64,000 nt of DNA from Bradyrhizobium diazoefficiens (GTDB lineage: Bacteria; Pseudomonadota; Alphaproteobacteria; Rhizobiales; Xanthobacteraceae), in the NCBI RefSeq assembly GCF_016616885.1, contig NZ_CP067102.1:6724501-6788500 (forward strand), written 5' to 3'. A program made the position numbers and the translations under genes. Shown here piece after piece: positions 45,263-55,224 of the stretch; positions within the stretch are counted from its first letter, which is position 1; the number at the start of each line of letters is the position of its first letter. The notes beneath the pieces were generated by a model, which was not told the DNA's origin, ran no database searches, and saw nothing but the letters and a program-made list of their open reading frames with translations.

Positions 45263-45937
45263 ATGCGTGCCGCTGTCGCCGCAATGGAGCAAGCTCCTCC
45301 GGGCGACGGAGGGCTGAGCGGGATCTACGCCGGTATCGCAGCCTATTATTCGGCAAAGATCGCGCGCTTTGGCACGACGCCGGCTGGCGTGGACTGGACC
45401 TGCCAGGCCACGCAGGAGCTGCGTTTCGTCCAGCTCCTGAAATTGTGCGACTTCTCATTGCCCTTCTCGCTGAACGATTTCGGCTGCGGCTACGGCGCGC
45501 TGATCGCCTATCTTGACCGCCGGCATGGCCACTGCGCCGTCGACTATCTCGGCATCGATGTCTCGGGTGCGATGGTCCGGCGGGCGCGGCGGCTGTGGCG
45601 GGACCGCGGCAACACGGCTTTCGCCCTTGGCCATACCAGTCCCCGGATAGCCGACTATGCAGTCGCCAGCGGCATATTCAATGTTGCGCAGGGTCAACCG
45701 CACCACGACTGGGAGCGCTTCATCGCGGCGAGCCTCCACGACCTCCATCGCAGCACCAAGCGTGGCTTCGCCGTCAATTTCATGAAGCTGCCCGCAGGTG
45801 CGACGGGCCGCCACGGCCTCTACACCACCGAGGCCGCATTCTGGTCAGGCTACTGCGCCAGCCAGTTCAATGCCGCAGCCGAAGTGCATGACGGCTATGG
45901 ATTGATGGAATTCACGCTCATCGTGCGGAAGGTCTAG
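45263..45937 (+). CDS. Class I SAM-dependent methyltransferase
   Basis: A 224-residue methyltransferase. Motif I is LNDFGCGYGALIAYLDRRH (about 76-94), the acidic loop is DYLGIDVSGAMVRRARRLW, and a motif-IV-like segment is DYAVASGIFNVAQ. The rest is variable, with an RGFAVNFMK beta strand and FTLIVRKV at the end. Substrate not evident. It follows the 171-aa hypothetical gene by 8 bp. Start chosen at ATG 45263; no strong ribosome binding site, consistent with coupling to the upstream gene. Confidence 0.85.
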   Translation: MRAAVAAMEQAPPGDGGLSGIYAGIAAYYSAKIARFGTTPAGVDWTCQATQELRFVQLLKLCDFSLPFSLNDFGCGYGALIAYLDRRHGHCAVDYLGIDVSGAMVRRARRLWRDRGNTAFALGHTSPRIADYAVASGIFNVAQGQPHHDWERFIAASLHDLHRSTKRGFAVNFMKLPAGATGRHGLYTTEAAFWSGYCASQFNAAAEVHDGYGLMEFTLIVRKV

Positions 45938-45975
45938 ACGCGACGAAATCAGGATGAATCGTCATCGCACCTAAT

Positions 45976-46014
45976 CTGTGCGGAAAACCGTTCGCACTTT
46001 TCCGGATCGTGCTC
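45976..46014. repeat. Palindromic repeat (gcggaaaaccg family)
   Basis: GTGCGGAAAACCGTTCGCAC with its continuation to about 46014 shares its core with 13261-13306. It lies between the convergent methyltransferase and cyclase genes and has short inverted arms (GTGCGGAAAA / TTTTCCGGATCGTGC). Confidence 0.65.
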
Positions 46015-46020
46015 TAACCC

Positions 46021-49000
46021 TCAGGCGCCGACCGACAGTCGCCGTCGCGCTTCCTCCAGCAGGCGCCGATAGATCCCCGCTCCGGTCAGCTCGATCAGAG
46101 TCTCAGCACGGTCGACGAGGCGAGCCACCTCACCGTATCCATGCAGATCATTGCTTGCCGCTGCATGCGCAGCGGCAAGCGTGATCGTCGCCCGGCATTC
46201 CGGCAAGCGGGCGTGGCGCTCCTGGGCGACCGCGATCGCTTCCCGCGCCTTGTCGATCGCTGCGGCATGGGCGCCCGAACGGAGCTGATAGTCGGCGATG
46301 CTCGCAAGCATCTCCGGCTCGATCTCCATGGCGACACTCGCCGCGCGCACGAACTCGACGCCCTCGGTCAGTGACGGGATCGCCGCCTGATAGTTCCGGG
46401 CAATGCCCTGCGCCGTGCCGATGCAGGCCAGCGAATAGGCGCGCAGATACGGGCTCGCCTGGCGCGTTGCCAACTCGACCACACGCCAGGCATGGATCGA
46501 GGCCATCGCGGGATCGCCGAGACACCAGGCGAGATCGACATGCCCGAGATTGGCGATGAACTGCACGGTCGGATCGATTAGTGTCGGATCGATAGCGAGG
46601 ATGCGATCGAAGCACAGCCGCGCCTCGTCGAAACGACCCAGCCGAACTAGGATCCGGCCGCGCAGGCTGAGGATCCAGTGCTCGACATTGTAGCCGAGGA
46701 ACTGGTGCTCGAAGTCGGTGATGGCGGGGACGCCGGCGAGCGCCGCATCGCTTGCGGCGAGCGCTTCGCGCAACAGGCCCGCCCAGCCATAAGCCTGGCT
46801 GAGCGAGGCATTGAGTGTCGCAGCGCGGCCGGTGAGTTGACGCGATTCCGTCAGCGCCAGCGCCTGCTTGACCGTGTCGACATAGGCATCGGCCTGCCCA
46901 CCGCTCGCCCCCGCAATCCGTCCTTCGACGAACAGCAGCAGCGGGATCATGGAATCGTCGCTGTCCTGCGCCCATTCCAAGGCTTCCTGAATGAAGGGCC
47001 TCGCGTCCTCCGACGTCATGCCTTCGCGCCAGCCGAGCCATGCGATCTGGCTGCTGGCCGTGATCCTGAGTGCATCACCCGCCGCGCTGCGCTGCTGTCC
47101 CGCCTTCAGTGCACGCACCTTGTGCCAATGCCGGATCGCTTCCGCCGGATTGGTCGAGCCGATCCAGCGCGCGGCCCGCGCAGCATATTCGGCCGCGGCA
47201 TCGACTTCGCCGGCCTGCTCGAAATGGTGCGACAGCAGTGCCGCGAACTCGTCGAGCCGCTCCGGATAGAATTGCTCGATCGCCCCCGCCACGCGCGCGT
47301 GCAGAACCGAGCGCCGCGCACGGAGCTGGGTCGAATAGGCGACCTCCTGGATCAGGGGATGACGGAAGCTATAGCCGTGGCCGTCCTGGCCGCCGCGCGC
47401 CTGGAGCATCTCGCTGGAACAGAGCCGGAGCAGCGTCGCCTCGAGCTCGGCTGCGGGCAAGCTCGATACGCTTTGCAGGACGGCGAGCTGAAACTCCTTG
47501 CCGATGATCGCCGCCGTGTGCAGCAGGTCGCGATCGTCCGGCGCCAGCCGATCGATCCGTGCGCCGATCACGGCCTGCACGGTCGGCGGCAGCATATCCG
47601 AGGTGCCGGAGATACCGCGCCGATAGTCGCCCTGCTCGCCGACGATGGCCAGATGCTCGACCAGAGAGCGGATCAGCTCTTCCGCGAAGAACGGGTTGCC
47701 GCCGCTGCGCTCTGCAACACGACGCCGTACATCGAAAAGCCCGTCCCCGAGCCCGAGCAACTCGTCGACAAGATCGTCCGTGTCCGTCGGCGAGAGCTCG
47801 GCAAGCTCGATCTGCTGGTACAGCGGGCCGCGCATCCAAGGTGCGAAATAGGCCGGCCGAAAATTCACGATCAGGACCGTCTTGGTGGCGGTCACCGCGT
47901 CGACGAGCGTCGCGACAAACTCCTCGCTCGCCAGATCGAGCCAATGCAGATCCTCGATGATGATTACCGACGCCAACGCGCCGCGCTGGCGAATCATGTG
48001 CCGGATGATCTCGAACAGACGGATGTTGCGGGCGCGCGGACCGAGCAAGGGGGGCGGGCCCTGGCCGTGCCTGATACCCAGAAAATCGCAGACCAGCCGC
48101 AAGTCCGCCTCGAAACTCGAACCGAGTTCGGCAAGGCGCGTGGCGATCTGCTTCACCGCCAGATCGGGATCGTCGTCCGGCGAGACGTTGAAATAGGTCG
48201 AGCGCAAGAACTCCAGCACCGGCTGTAGCGGCGTTGCCGCGCCATAGGGCTGCGCGCGGGCTTCGAACACCGGAATGAGACGCGCGCGGCACCACTCCGC
48301 GAACTCGTAGCACAGCCGGCTCTTGCCCGTGCCGGGCGGGCCGACGATGCCGGTGACGCGCGAGCCACCAGTCTCCACAGCCGCCAGGGTCCGCTGTAGC
48401 AGAGCCATCTCCCGCTCGCGCCCGCGGAACGTCGCCAGGGCTACGCCGCGGAATTGCTGGCTGGCGACCGCCGGCTTGAGGTTCTTCAGGAGATAAAGTT
48501 CGATCGGCTCCGGCACGCCGCGCAGGCGGTGACGGCCGAGCGGGCCGACATCACAGAACGAGCGCACCAGCCGATAGGTCTCGTCCGTCAGGCAGATCTC
48601 GCCCGGCTCTGCCTTGGCCGGCAGGCGGCTTGCCAGATGAATGGTGAGGCCGTAGGCGCCGTGCTCGGTGACGGTGTCGACGAGCGGAGCATCCGCGACG
48701 ATCTCGCCGGAATGCAGGCCGATGCGGACCGACATGGCATCGTCGCGCCCGCGAAACGTGTCCCGGATCGCCAGCGCCGCCTCGCAGGCCAGCAGGGCGT
48801 GGCCCTCTTGCGCACGCGGCGCGCCGAAAAAGGCGAGGATTCCGTCGCCGAGCGTTCGCACCACCGTTCCCTCGAACCGGCCAACGGAGTCGCACATCGC
48901 GTCGAGCGCGGGCTTGAGGCGCTGCATGGCATCTTCGGCGGTGAGCCCGGCAACGATCTCGGTCGAGCTGACCAGATCAGCAAACAGCACCGTCACCTGC

Positions 49001-49215
49001 TTCAACTCGCCCCGAACCGGTCTGGCGGAATGCCCCGCCGGTGCCGTGATTGGTCTGCTCGTGGCACTCAGGGCCGTGCCGCAGCCGCCGCAAAAGCCTG
49101 AGCCGGGCGGGCTGAGGCGACCACAGGTGGGACACGCCATCGGCAGAGCCGAGCCGCAGCCGTGACAGAAGCGATTCGTCGCCGGGTTGTCTCCGCCGCA
49201 ACGCTCACAAAGCAT
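46021..49215 (-). CDS. Zinc-ribbon adenylate cyclase with AAA ATPase and TPR domains
   Basis: A 1064-residue protein. Order: two Cys4 zinc ribbons (CERCGGDNPATNRFCHGCG and CPTCGRLSPPGSGFCGGCG, residues 3-46); a class III cyclase domain (about 70-240) with VTVLFADLVSSTE and VVRTLGDGILAFFGAPRAQE; an AAA/STAND ATPase (about 270-640) with Walker A VGPPGTGKSRLC and Walker B VIIIEDLHWLD; and a helical TPR-like tail. The cyclase domain may make cAMP; this architecture is common but rarely studied. The ATG at 49215 follows GGAGAT. Probably a cytosolic signalling protein. Confidence 0.88.
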   Translation of the reverse strand: MLCERCGGDNPATNRFCHGCGSALPMACPTCGRLSPPGSGFCGGCGTALSATSRPITAPAGHSARPVRGELKQVTVLFADLVSSTEIVAGLTAEDAMQRLKPALDAMCDSVGRFEGTVVRTLGDGILAFFGAPRAQEGHALLACEAALAIRDTFRGRDDAMSVRIGLHSGEIVADAPLVDTVTEHGAYGLTIHLASRLPAKAEPGEICLTDETYRLVRSFCDVGPLGRHRLRGVPEPIELYLLKNLKPAVASQQFRGVALATFRGREREMALLQRTLAAVETGGSRVTGIVGPPGTGKSRLCYEFAEWCRARLIPVFEARAQPYGAATPLQPVLEFLRSTYFNVSPDDDPDLAVKQIATRLAELGSSFEADLRLVCDFLGIRHGQGPPPLLGPRARNIRLFEIIRHMIRQRGALASVIIIEDLHWLDLASEEFVATLVDAVTATKTVLIVNFRPAYFAPWMRGPLYQQIELAELSPTDTDDLVDELLGLGDGLFDVRRRVAERSGGNPFFAEELIRSLVEHLAIVGEQGDYRRGISGTSDMLPPTVQAVIGARIDRLAPDDRDLLHTAAIIGKEFQLAVLQSVSSLPAAELEATLLRLCSSEMLQARGGQDGHGYSFRHPLIQEVAYSTQLRARRSVLHARVAGAIEQFYPERLDEFAALLSHHFEQAGEVDAAAEYAARAARWIGSTNPAEAIRHWHKVRALKAGQQRSAAGDALRITASSQIAWLGWREGMTSEDARPFIQEALEWAQDSDDSMIPLLLFVEGRIAGASGGQADAYVDTVKQALALTESRQLTGRAATLNASLSQAYGWAGLLREALAASDAALAGVPAITDFEHQFLGYNVEHWILSLRGRILVRLGRFDEARLCFDRILAIDPTLIDPTVQFIANLGHVDLAWCLGDPAMASIHAWRVVELATRQASPYLRAYSLACIGTAQGIARNYQAAIPSLTEGVEFVRAASVAMEIEPEMLASIADYQLRSGAHAAAIDKAREAIAVAQERHARLPECRATITLAAAHAAASNDLHGYGEVARLVDRAETLIELTGAGIYRRLLEEARRRLSVGA

Positions 49216-49430
49216 CTGATCTCCGAAACGAAACCAAAATCGGCCAGGAGAAAGCATCCCCGCGACGCCTCATGCCGGGCCGGCGATGCCCCGACACGCG
49301 CGTCACCCGCCAAAGGCACCATCTTTGGCAGCCCCATGCAACCGGTTAGTTCACATTTGGCGCGCAGTGCTGTGCCAAAAAAGTCGGAAAACTCGTTCTG
49401 ATGCGGGCTCCTGGCGGCAAGGCGGCGACG

Positions 49431-49832
49431 TCAGCCGGCGTTGAACTTGCCGTAGGCCTCCCTCGTCGCAATAATCACGTGCTCGGCGCAGCCGTTGACG
49501 CGATGCGGATCGGCCTCGCGCTCGTAGGCTTCCGACGTCATCATGTCGAGGAACGCCGCGACGGACGGATAGAAGACCAGCGCGACGAAATCCCAGTCGT
49601 TGCCGGCATGCGGCCCGAGCGCGATCGCCTTGGCCTCGCCGGTCCACAGAAGCGTGCCGCCGCGCGCCTTGATCATGGGCACGGTGATTGCGCTGTAGCG
49701 CAGATACGCGTCCCAGCCGGAGCCAGCACCGTCGCGCGAGCGCGCGTGAAAGCGCATTAGGTTCAGCATCACCACCGGCGCATGCCGGTCGAGCCGTTCG
49801 AGTCCCTGAATGTTCAACATATTAACCGCCAA
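49431..49832 (-). CDS. DUF1330/NIPSNAP-like small protein
   Basis: A 133-residue ferredoxin-like alpha/beta protein: PVVMLNLMRFHARSRDGAG, WDAYLRYSAITVPMIKARGG and TLLWTGEAKAI, then WDFVALVFYPSVAAFLDMMT and YEREADPHR, the typical DUF1330 dimeric barrel pattern. Members are mostly of unknown function. The start is the TTG at 49832, preceded by an excellent AGGAGG site; a downstream ATG (49820) lies in frame. Stands alone between two larger genes. Confidence 0.75.
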   Translation of the reverse strand: MAVNMLNIQGLERLDRHAPVVMLNLMRFHARSRDGAGSGWDAYLRYSAITVPMIKARGGTLLWTGEAKAIALGPHAGNDWDFVALVFYPSVAAFLDMMTSEAYEREADPHRVNGCAEHVIIATREAYGKFNAG

Positions 49833-49925
49833 TGACGCCTCCTCCGGTCATGCCTGCATCGTAGCATTGCGGTGGCGTGACTTGTGTCACGACAGCGATC
49901 CAGCGCAAGCTCGTATCCAACGCCA

Positions 49926-50861
49926 ATGACGATTGCTTCACCCGCGCCAAAGGCCTTCAATCCGGTCAGTTGGCTCAACAACCAACCTTATCTGCTGCTC
50001 AGCCTGAGCTCGCTGTTCTGGGCCGGCAATATCGTGCTCGCACGCCATGTCGGCGCCCATGTGCCGCCGCTGACGGTGACCACGATCCGCTGGTTCGGCG
50101 TGTTCCTGATCCTGCTGCCGTTCTCCTGGCCGCATCTGAAGCGCGACTGGCCGGCGTTGCGCAGGAGCCTGCCGCTGATGCTGTTCCTGTCGCTGGTCGG
50201 CTTTGCCTTCAATAACGCGATCTCGTACTGGGCGCTGCAATATACCGAGGCGTTGAACGCGCTGCTGATCCAGTCGGCCGGGCCGCTGTTCGTGGCGCTG
50301 TGGTCGCTGGTGCTGTTCGGCGTGCGGCTGACCGGAGGCCAGCTTGCCGGCATCGCGATCTCGCTGCTCGGCGTGCTGATCATCATCCTGCGCGGCGATC
50401 TCGCGGCGCTGGCGAGCATCTCGTTCAACAGGGGCGACATCATGTTCGCCTCCTCGCTGGTGGCGTTTGGAATCTACTCCGCCTTCATCCCGCGCCGGCC
50501 GAAGGTTCATCAGCTGTCGTTTCTGTCCTTCACCACCTGCTGCGGCGCCATGATGCTGCTGCCGACGGCGGTCTGGGAGGTGTGGTCCGGCAATGTCATG
50601 CAATTCGACACTGTGACGCTGCTGACGCTCGGCTACATCCTGATCTTCCCCTCGACGCTCGCTTATCTGTTCTTCAACCGCGGCGTCGCGCTGATCGGGC
50701 CGAACCGGGCCGCGCCGTTCTTCCATCTGGTGCCGGTGTTCGGCTCTGCGATGGCGATCCTGCTGCTCGGCGAAAAGCTCCAGCCGTTCCACCTGATAGG
50801 CTACGCGCTGGTGCTCGCCGGCGTCGTCATCGCCTCGCGACAGGGCGCTGCGGTCAAGTAA
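49926..50861 (+). CDS. EamA/DMT-family transporter (second of two)
   Basis: A 311-residue paralogue of the transporter at 43660-44595. It shares NNQPYLLLSLSSLFWAGNIV, NRGDIMFASSLVAFGIYSAF, TLAYLFFNRGVALIGPNRAA and PFFHLVPVFGSAMAILLLGE, the same length and ten helices. The ATG at 49926 (MTIASPAPKAFNPVSWL) is chosen over 49884 to match that paralogue. Probable exporter of small metabolites. The two copies are about 6 kb apart. Confidence 0.9.
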   Translation: MTIASPAPKAFNPVSWLNNQPYLLLSLSSLFWAGNIVLARHVGAHVPPLTVTTIRWFGVFLILLPFSWPHLKRDWPALRRSLPLMLFLSLVGFAFNNAISYWALQYTEALNALLIQSAGPLFVALWSLVLFGVRLTGGQLAGIAISLLGVLIIILRGDLAALASISFNRGDIMFASSLVAFGIYSAFIPRRPKVHQLSFLSFTTCCGAMMLLPTAVWEVWSGNVMQFDTVTLLTLGYILIFPSTLAYLFFNRGVALIGPNRAAPFFHLVPVFGSAMAILLLGEKLQPFHLIGYALVLAGVVIASRQGAAVK

Positions 50862-50959
50862 TTCCGCGCTGCGGACGCGGTGCGCGTCTCTGCCGTCTTC
50901 CGGTTTTGATGTGGACCGGCTAGGTTCCCCGCCAACGAAAAAAGAGGGAACGTCCGAAC

Positions 50960-51937
50960 ATGCTGTCATCGCTCATGCGCGTTTTGCGCACCGCCGGCGC
51001 CGCCACGCTGTGTCTTGCTGCCGCATCCGCCGCGCAGGCCGATACCTGGCCGAGCCGCAACATCACGCTGGTGCTGCCGTTTGCGGCCGGCAGCGGCACC
51101 GACACCACGACGCGGCTGATCTCGCAGCATTTGTCGCAGGCGCTCGGCGTCGGCATCGTCATCGAGAACAAGGCGGGCGCCAACGGCATGATCGCGGCGA
51201 CCTATGTCGCGCGCTCGGCGCCCGACGGCTACACGCTGCTGGTGACCACCAACACCACGCATTCGGCCAATCCCTATCTGCTCAAGAGCCTGACCTACGA
51301 TCCGGTGAAGGATTTTACCCCGATCGCGCGCACCGGCGATCTGCCCTTCATGCTGGTGATCCACCCGGACGTGCCGGCCAAGACCGTCGCCGAGCTCGTC
51401 GCCTACGGCAAGGCCAATCCGGGCAAGCTGAGCTACGCCTCGGGCTCGTCCTCGGCGATCGTCTCGGGCGCGACCTTCGCGCACAATGCGGGGCTCGACC
51501 TCCTGCACGTGCCCTACAAGAGCTCGCCGCCGGCGCTCAACGACGTCATGGGCGGCCGTGTCTCGATGATGTTCGTCGACATCCTGACCGGACTGCCGCA
51601 TGTCCAGGGCAACGCGCTGCGGGCGCTCGCCGTCACCACCAAGGACCGCACGCCGCTGATCCCCAGCCTGCCGTCGATGCAGGAGGCCGGCGTACCCGAC
51701 TTCGACATCTCGTCATGGCAGGGCTATTTCGGCCCCGCCGGCATGCCGAAGGAGATCGTGACGCGGCTCAACGCCGAAATCCGCAAGATCGTCGAGAAGC
51801 CTGAGATCAAGACCCAGCTCGCCACGCTCGGCATGGACGCCTTCTCCGGCACGCCGGAGCAGCTCGGCACGTTCGTGAACGAGCAGCTGGTGCTGTGGGA
51901 GCGGCTGATCCGGGACGCCGGGATCGAGAAGCAGTAG
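50960..51937 (+). CDS. Bug-family (TctC-like) solute-binding protein
   Basis: A 325-residue periplasmic binding protein with a signal peptide (AGAATLCLAAASAAQA, cleavage near ADTW). Family motifs: WPSRNITLVLPFAAGSGTD, KAGANGMIAATYVARSAPDG, HPDVPAKTVAELVAYGKANP, HVPYKSSPPALNDVMGGRVS and WQGYFGPAGMPKEIVTRLN. Such proteins bind carboxylates and related compounds for TctAB transporters, but none of those membrane genes lies in the window. Stand-alone Bug proteins are very common in betaproteobacteria and rhizobia. Confidence 0.92.
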   Translation: MLSSLMRVLRTAGAATLCLAAASAAQADTWPSRNITLVLPFAAGSGTDTTTRLISQHLSQALGVGIVIENKAGANGMIAATYVARSAPDGYTLLVTTNTTHSANPYLLKSLTYDPVKDFTPIARTGDLPFMLVIHPDVPAKTVAELVAYGKANPGKLSYASGSSSAIVSGATFAHNAGLDLLHVPYKSSPPALNDVMGGRVSMMFVDILTGLPHVQGNALRALAVTTKDRTPLIPSLPSMQEAGVPDFDISSWQGYFGPAGMPKEIVTRLNAEIRKIVEKPEIKTQLATLGMDAFSGTPEQLGTFVNEQLVLWERLIRDAGIEKQ

Positions 51938-51948
51938 GGTTTGCTGTC

Positions 51949-52120
51949 ATCGTCCGCCTTGTGCGCAATTGCGCACTGGGGCGGACGATCCAGTATTCCA
52001 GAGACGCCAGTGCTTGAATCGAGAGGCCGCGGCGTACTGGACGCCCCGCCTTCGCGGGGCATGACAGTCGAGAGAAAAAGGCGGGCACGACGCTTTCGCG
52101 TCTTTGCCCACCCTACGAGT
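51949..52120. repeat. Composite of two dispersed repeats
   Basis: Two pieces lie side by side. 51949-52072 contains inverted segments (TCGTCCGCC.../ ...GGCGGACGA and CCAGTATTCCAGAGACGCC / GGCGTACTGG). 52079-52120 is the right half of the CGTAGGGTGGGC repeat also seen at 16093-16188. They separate the Bug gene from the end of the chemotaxis gene. Confidence 0.65.
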
Positions 52121-52133
52121 TCAGTGCAAAGCC

Positions 52134-53819
52134 TTACGCCGCGCGGACCTTGGCGAGGAAGCCGTCGACCGCGTTGCGCAACGCGCCGGACTGGCTGTCC
52201 AGCTCGCGGGCGTTGGTCAGCACGTCGCTGGCCGCGGTGCCGGTCGCTTCCGCGGCCGAGGTGACGCTGCCGATATTGGCGTTGATCTCGTTTGATCCAG
52301 CCGCGACCGACTGGATGTTGCGGGCGATCTCGCGGGTGGCCTCGCCTTGCTGCTCGATCGAGGCCGAAATGCCGGCGGTGATCTCGCTCATCTCGGCGAT
52401 GGTCTGGGTGATGCCGCCGATCGCTGCGACCGCATCGCTGGTCGAAGTCTGCATCGCCGCGACCTGAGCGGAGATTTCCTCGGTGGCCTTGGCGGTCTGG
52501 TTGGCCAGCGCCTTGACCTCGGAGGCGACGACGGCGAAGCCGCGGCCCGATTCACCGGCACGCGCCGCCTCGATGGTGGCGTTGAGCGCGAGCAGATTGG
52601 TCTGTGCCGCGATCGAATGAATGAGCTTGACCACCTCGCCGATCTTCTCGGCGCCGGTCGAGAGCTCCTGCACCGTGGCGTTGGTACGCTCGGCGTCGCT
52701 GACGGCGCGGCTCGCCACTTCGGTCGAACGCGTCACCTGGCGAGAGATTTCCGCAACCGAGCTCGACAGCTCTTCGGCGGCGGCGGCGACCGTGCCGACA
52801 TTGCCGGAGGCTCTCTGCGAGGCCGCACCGACGGTGGCCGCACGTGAGCTGGCGTCGCTGGCGGTCGCCGTCATTGACTGCGCCGTGGCCTGCATGCCCG
52901 TTGCGGCCGAGGAGACCGAGCGGACGATGCCGTTGACGCTGCGCTCGAAGTCGCTGGCGATGCCCTCCATCGCACTCCGACGTTCCGCCGCGGCGCGGTC
53001 CTTGGCCTCGGCCTCGGTCCTCTCGAGGTCGCGGATACGGACCGCATTGTCCTTGAAGATCTGGACAGTCGAAGCCATCGCGCCGACCTCGTCGCCGCGT
53101 CCAACGCCGGGGATGTCGCCCTCGAGCTTGCCGGCGGCGAGATCCTTCATGCGGGCACCGAGTAGCGCCAGCGGACGGCTGATGCTGCGGCCGATCATCC
53201 AGGCGACGCTGCCGGCGACGATGACGATGCCGAGCATGGCAAGGCCGAGCGACCAGAACACCGGGCCCATCTTGGCGTCGATGTCGTCGAGATAGGCGCC
53301 GGTGCCGAGATACATGTCGAAGCCGGGAACGGCGACGGCATAACCGATCTTGCGGATCGGCGTTTGCTGGCCGGGCTTCACATATTCATAGTACAGCAGG
53401 ATCGAGCCGTTAGCCTTGACGCCGTCCATCAGCTCGACCGACAGCTTGCGGCCATTGGTCACGACGTCCATGCGATTGGCGCCGATCTGCTTCGGATCGG
53501 GCGCGAGCTGGGTGATGCCGTCATATGACGTGCCGAACAGATAGCCCGAGCCGTTGTCATAGGTCATCGCATTGCCGTAACGGCGAAGCTCGGCCATGGC
53601 CGCATCCTTCGTCAGCTCGCCGGCATCGACGCGCTTCTTCAGCGCGGCTGCATAGTTGCGACCGAGGTCGACGATCGACTTGGTCTGGTCGATCCGCGCG
53701 TCGACCATGGCGCGTTTCATCAGGTAACCGGCCAGGACTCCGGAGATGCACAGGCCGAACAAGGTAACACCGACAAGGATGCCAAGCTTGGGGGCGATCT
53801 TCAGATTGCTCAACTTCAA
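52134..53819 (-). CDS. Methyl-accepting chemotaxis protein with Cache sensor
   Basis: A 561-residue receptor. Helix 1 ([20 protein letters not shown]) near 10-30, a periplasmic single-Cache domain (about 30-190; [35 protein letters not shown]), helix 2 ([20 protein letters not shown]), then HAMP ([20 protein letters not shown]) and a signalling domain with ETHA core [20 protein letters not shown] followed by [20 protein letters not shown]. The open frame runs further upstream, but TTG 53819 ([13 protein letters not shown]) follows GGAG and matches the family start. Small carboxylates are typical single-Cache ligands; this is inference. Confidence 0.92.
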   Translation of the reverse strand: MKLSNLKIAPKLGILVGVTLFGLCISGVLAGYLMKRAMVDARIDQTKSIVDLGRNYAAALKKRVDAGELTKDAAMAELRRYGNAMTYDNGSGYLFGTSYDGITQLAPDPKQIGANRMDVVTNGRKLSVELMDGVKANGSILLYYEYVKPGQQTPIRKIGYAVAVPGFDMYLGTGAYLDDIDAKMGPVFWSLGLAMLGIVIVAGSVAWMIGRSISRPLALLGARMKDLAAGKLEGDIPGVGRGDEVGAMASTVQIFKDNAVRIRDLERTEAEAKDRAAAERRSAMEGIASDFERSVNGIVRSVSSAATGMQATAQSMTATASDASSRAATVGAASQRASGNVGTVAAAAEELSSSVAEISRQVTRSTEVASRAVSDAERTNATVQELSTGAEKIGEVVKLIHSIAAQTNLLALNATIEAARAGESGRGFAVVASEVKALANQTAKATEEISAQVAAMQTSTSDAVAAIGGITQTIAEMSEITAGISASIEQQGEATREIARNIQSVAAGSNEINANIGSVTSAAEATGTAASDVLTNARELDSQSGALRNAVDGFLAKVRAA

Positions 53820-54081
53820 GGGGTGGGCTCCGGGAAAAAAGGGATGCGGGCGCGCGAGTAAATCGATCGAAATTGAATCAACTTTTAGTGTGAGACCCAT
53901 TAGCAAGTTACTTACGGGCCTCAGTAGTAGCCCGGACAACGCCGGGGAAACCGGCAAATAATCACGACAGCACCAACCGGGAATTGTACGTGACTGCGCC
54001 GATTTCGCGTAAAAGACGCAAAGGCCCGATCGAGAAGGCCGGGTCACAACAAGAACCGACAAACCAAATCGGGAGCAGGAA

Positions 54082-55125
54082 ATGCCGAAATACAGGGTGG
54101 TGACGCCGAAGGGCGCGAGCTTCACGGTCGCGGGCAGCGATTACTCCTACGAGCGCGAGGCGCTCGATCCGATCGATGCCGAGATCATCGAGGCCCCGGC
54201 CAACGAGGCGGAGTTCATCGCCGCCGCCAAGAATGCCGACGCGATCTACGCCAAGGGCATCCCGATCACCAAGTCGATCATCGACGCACTTGAGAGCTGC
54301 AAGGTCATCACGCTCGGCTCGGTCGGCGTCGACAGCGTCGATGTGAAGGCGGCGACCGCGCGCGGCATTCCCGTCACCAACATCCCCGACACCTTCATCG
54401 AGGAAGTCGCCGACCACGCCATGATGCTGCTGCTCGCCGGCTTCCGCCGGCTGGTCGAGCAGGACAAGATGGTGCGCACCGGCCGCTGGGCCGAGGGCCG
54501 GCCGGCGCTGCTAAAAGTCCCGCGGCTGATGGGCCAGACGCTCGGCTTCGTCTCGTTCGGCCGCGTCGCGCGTGCCGTTGCGAAGCGCGCCGCGCCGTTC
54601 GGCCTGCGCATGATGGCCTACGATCCCTTCATCCAGGAAACCCTGATGTGGGACCACGGCGTCATCCCGGCGACGCTGAACGAGGTGCTGTCGCAATCCG
54701 ACTTCGTCTCGATGCATGCGCCCGCGCGGCCCGAAGTGCATCACATGCTGACCGAGAAGCATTTCCGGCAGATGAAGAAGGGCTCGATCTTCATCAATAC
54801 CGGGCGCGGCGCCACCGTCGATGAGGAGAGCCTGATCAAGGCGCTGCAGGAGGGCTGGATCGCGCATGCCGCCCTCGACGTGCTGGAGAAGGAACCGCCG
54901 TCGCACAACAATCCCATCCTCGGCATGGAGAACGTGACCCTGACCGCCCATGTGGCCTCGGCCTCGGCACGGTTCGACGAGGCGCGCAAGCGCCGGGTGG
55001 GCTACGAATTGTCACTGGTGCTTCAGGGCATGTGGCCGGTAAGCTGCGTCAACCCGTCGGTGCTGCAAGACACCGCGCTCCGCCGCTGGCAACCCGTCAG
55101 CATGGACCGCGGCCCGAACAGCTAA
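54082..55125 (+). CDS. D-isomer 2-hydroxyacid dehydrogenase (C-terminal-binding-protein-like)
   Basis: A 347-residue NAD-dependent dehydrogenase. Catalytic residues: Arg in [10 protein letters not shown] region and [10 protein letters not shown], Glu in [13 protein letters not shown], and His in [12 protein letters not shown]. The NAD-binding turn reads [18 protein letters not shown], in which the usual second Gly of GxGxxG is Ser. Most relatives reduce or oxidise 2-hydroxy or 2-keto acids. It is followed 99 bp later by an ABC transporter set, so it may act on the imported compound. Confidence 0.88.
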   Translation: MPKYRVVTPKGASFTVAGSDYSYEREALDPIDAEIIEAPANEAEFIAAAKNADAIYAKGIPITKSIIDALESCKVITLGSVGVDSVDVKAATARGIPVTNIPDTFIEEVADHAMMLLLAGFRRLVEQDKMVRTGRWAEGRPALLKVPRLMGQTLGFVSFGRVARAVAKRAAPFGLRMMAYDPFIQETLMWDHGVIPATLNEVLSQSDFVSMHAPARPEVHHMLTEKHFRQMKKGSIFINTGRGATVDEESLIKALQEGWIAHAALDVLEKEPPSHNNPILGMENVTLTAHVASASARFDEARKRRVGYELSLVLQGMWPVSCVNPSVLQDTALRRWQPVSMDRGPNS

Positions 55126-55224
55126 GGCGGCCGGCGCAAAGCGCGCCGAGAAACCGGCAAAAGAACGAAACGGCCTTTCACCGGCGACCAACGCAGGGAA
55201 GGGAGACATCATAGGGAGGAACTG

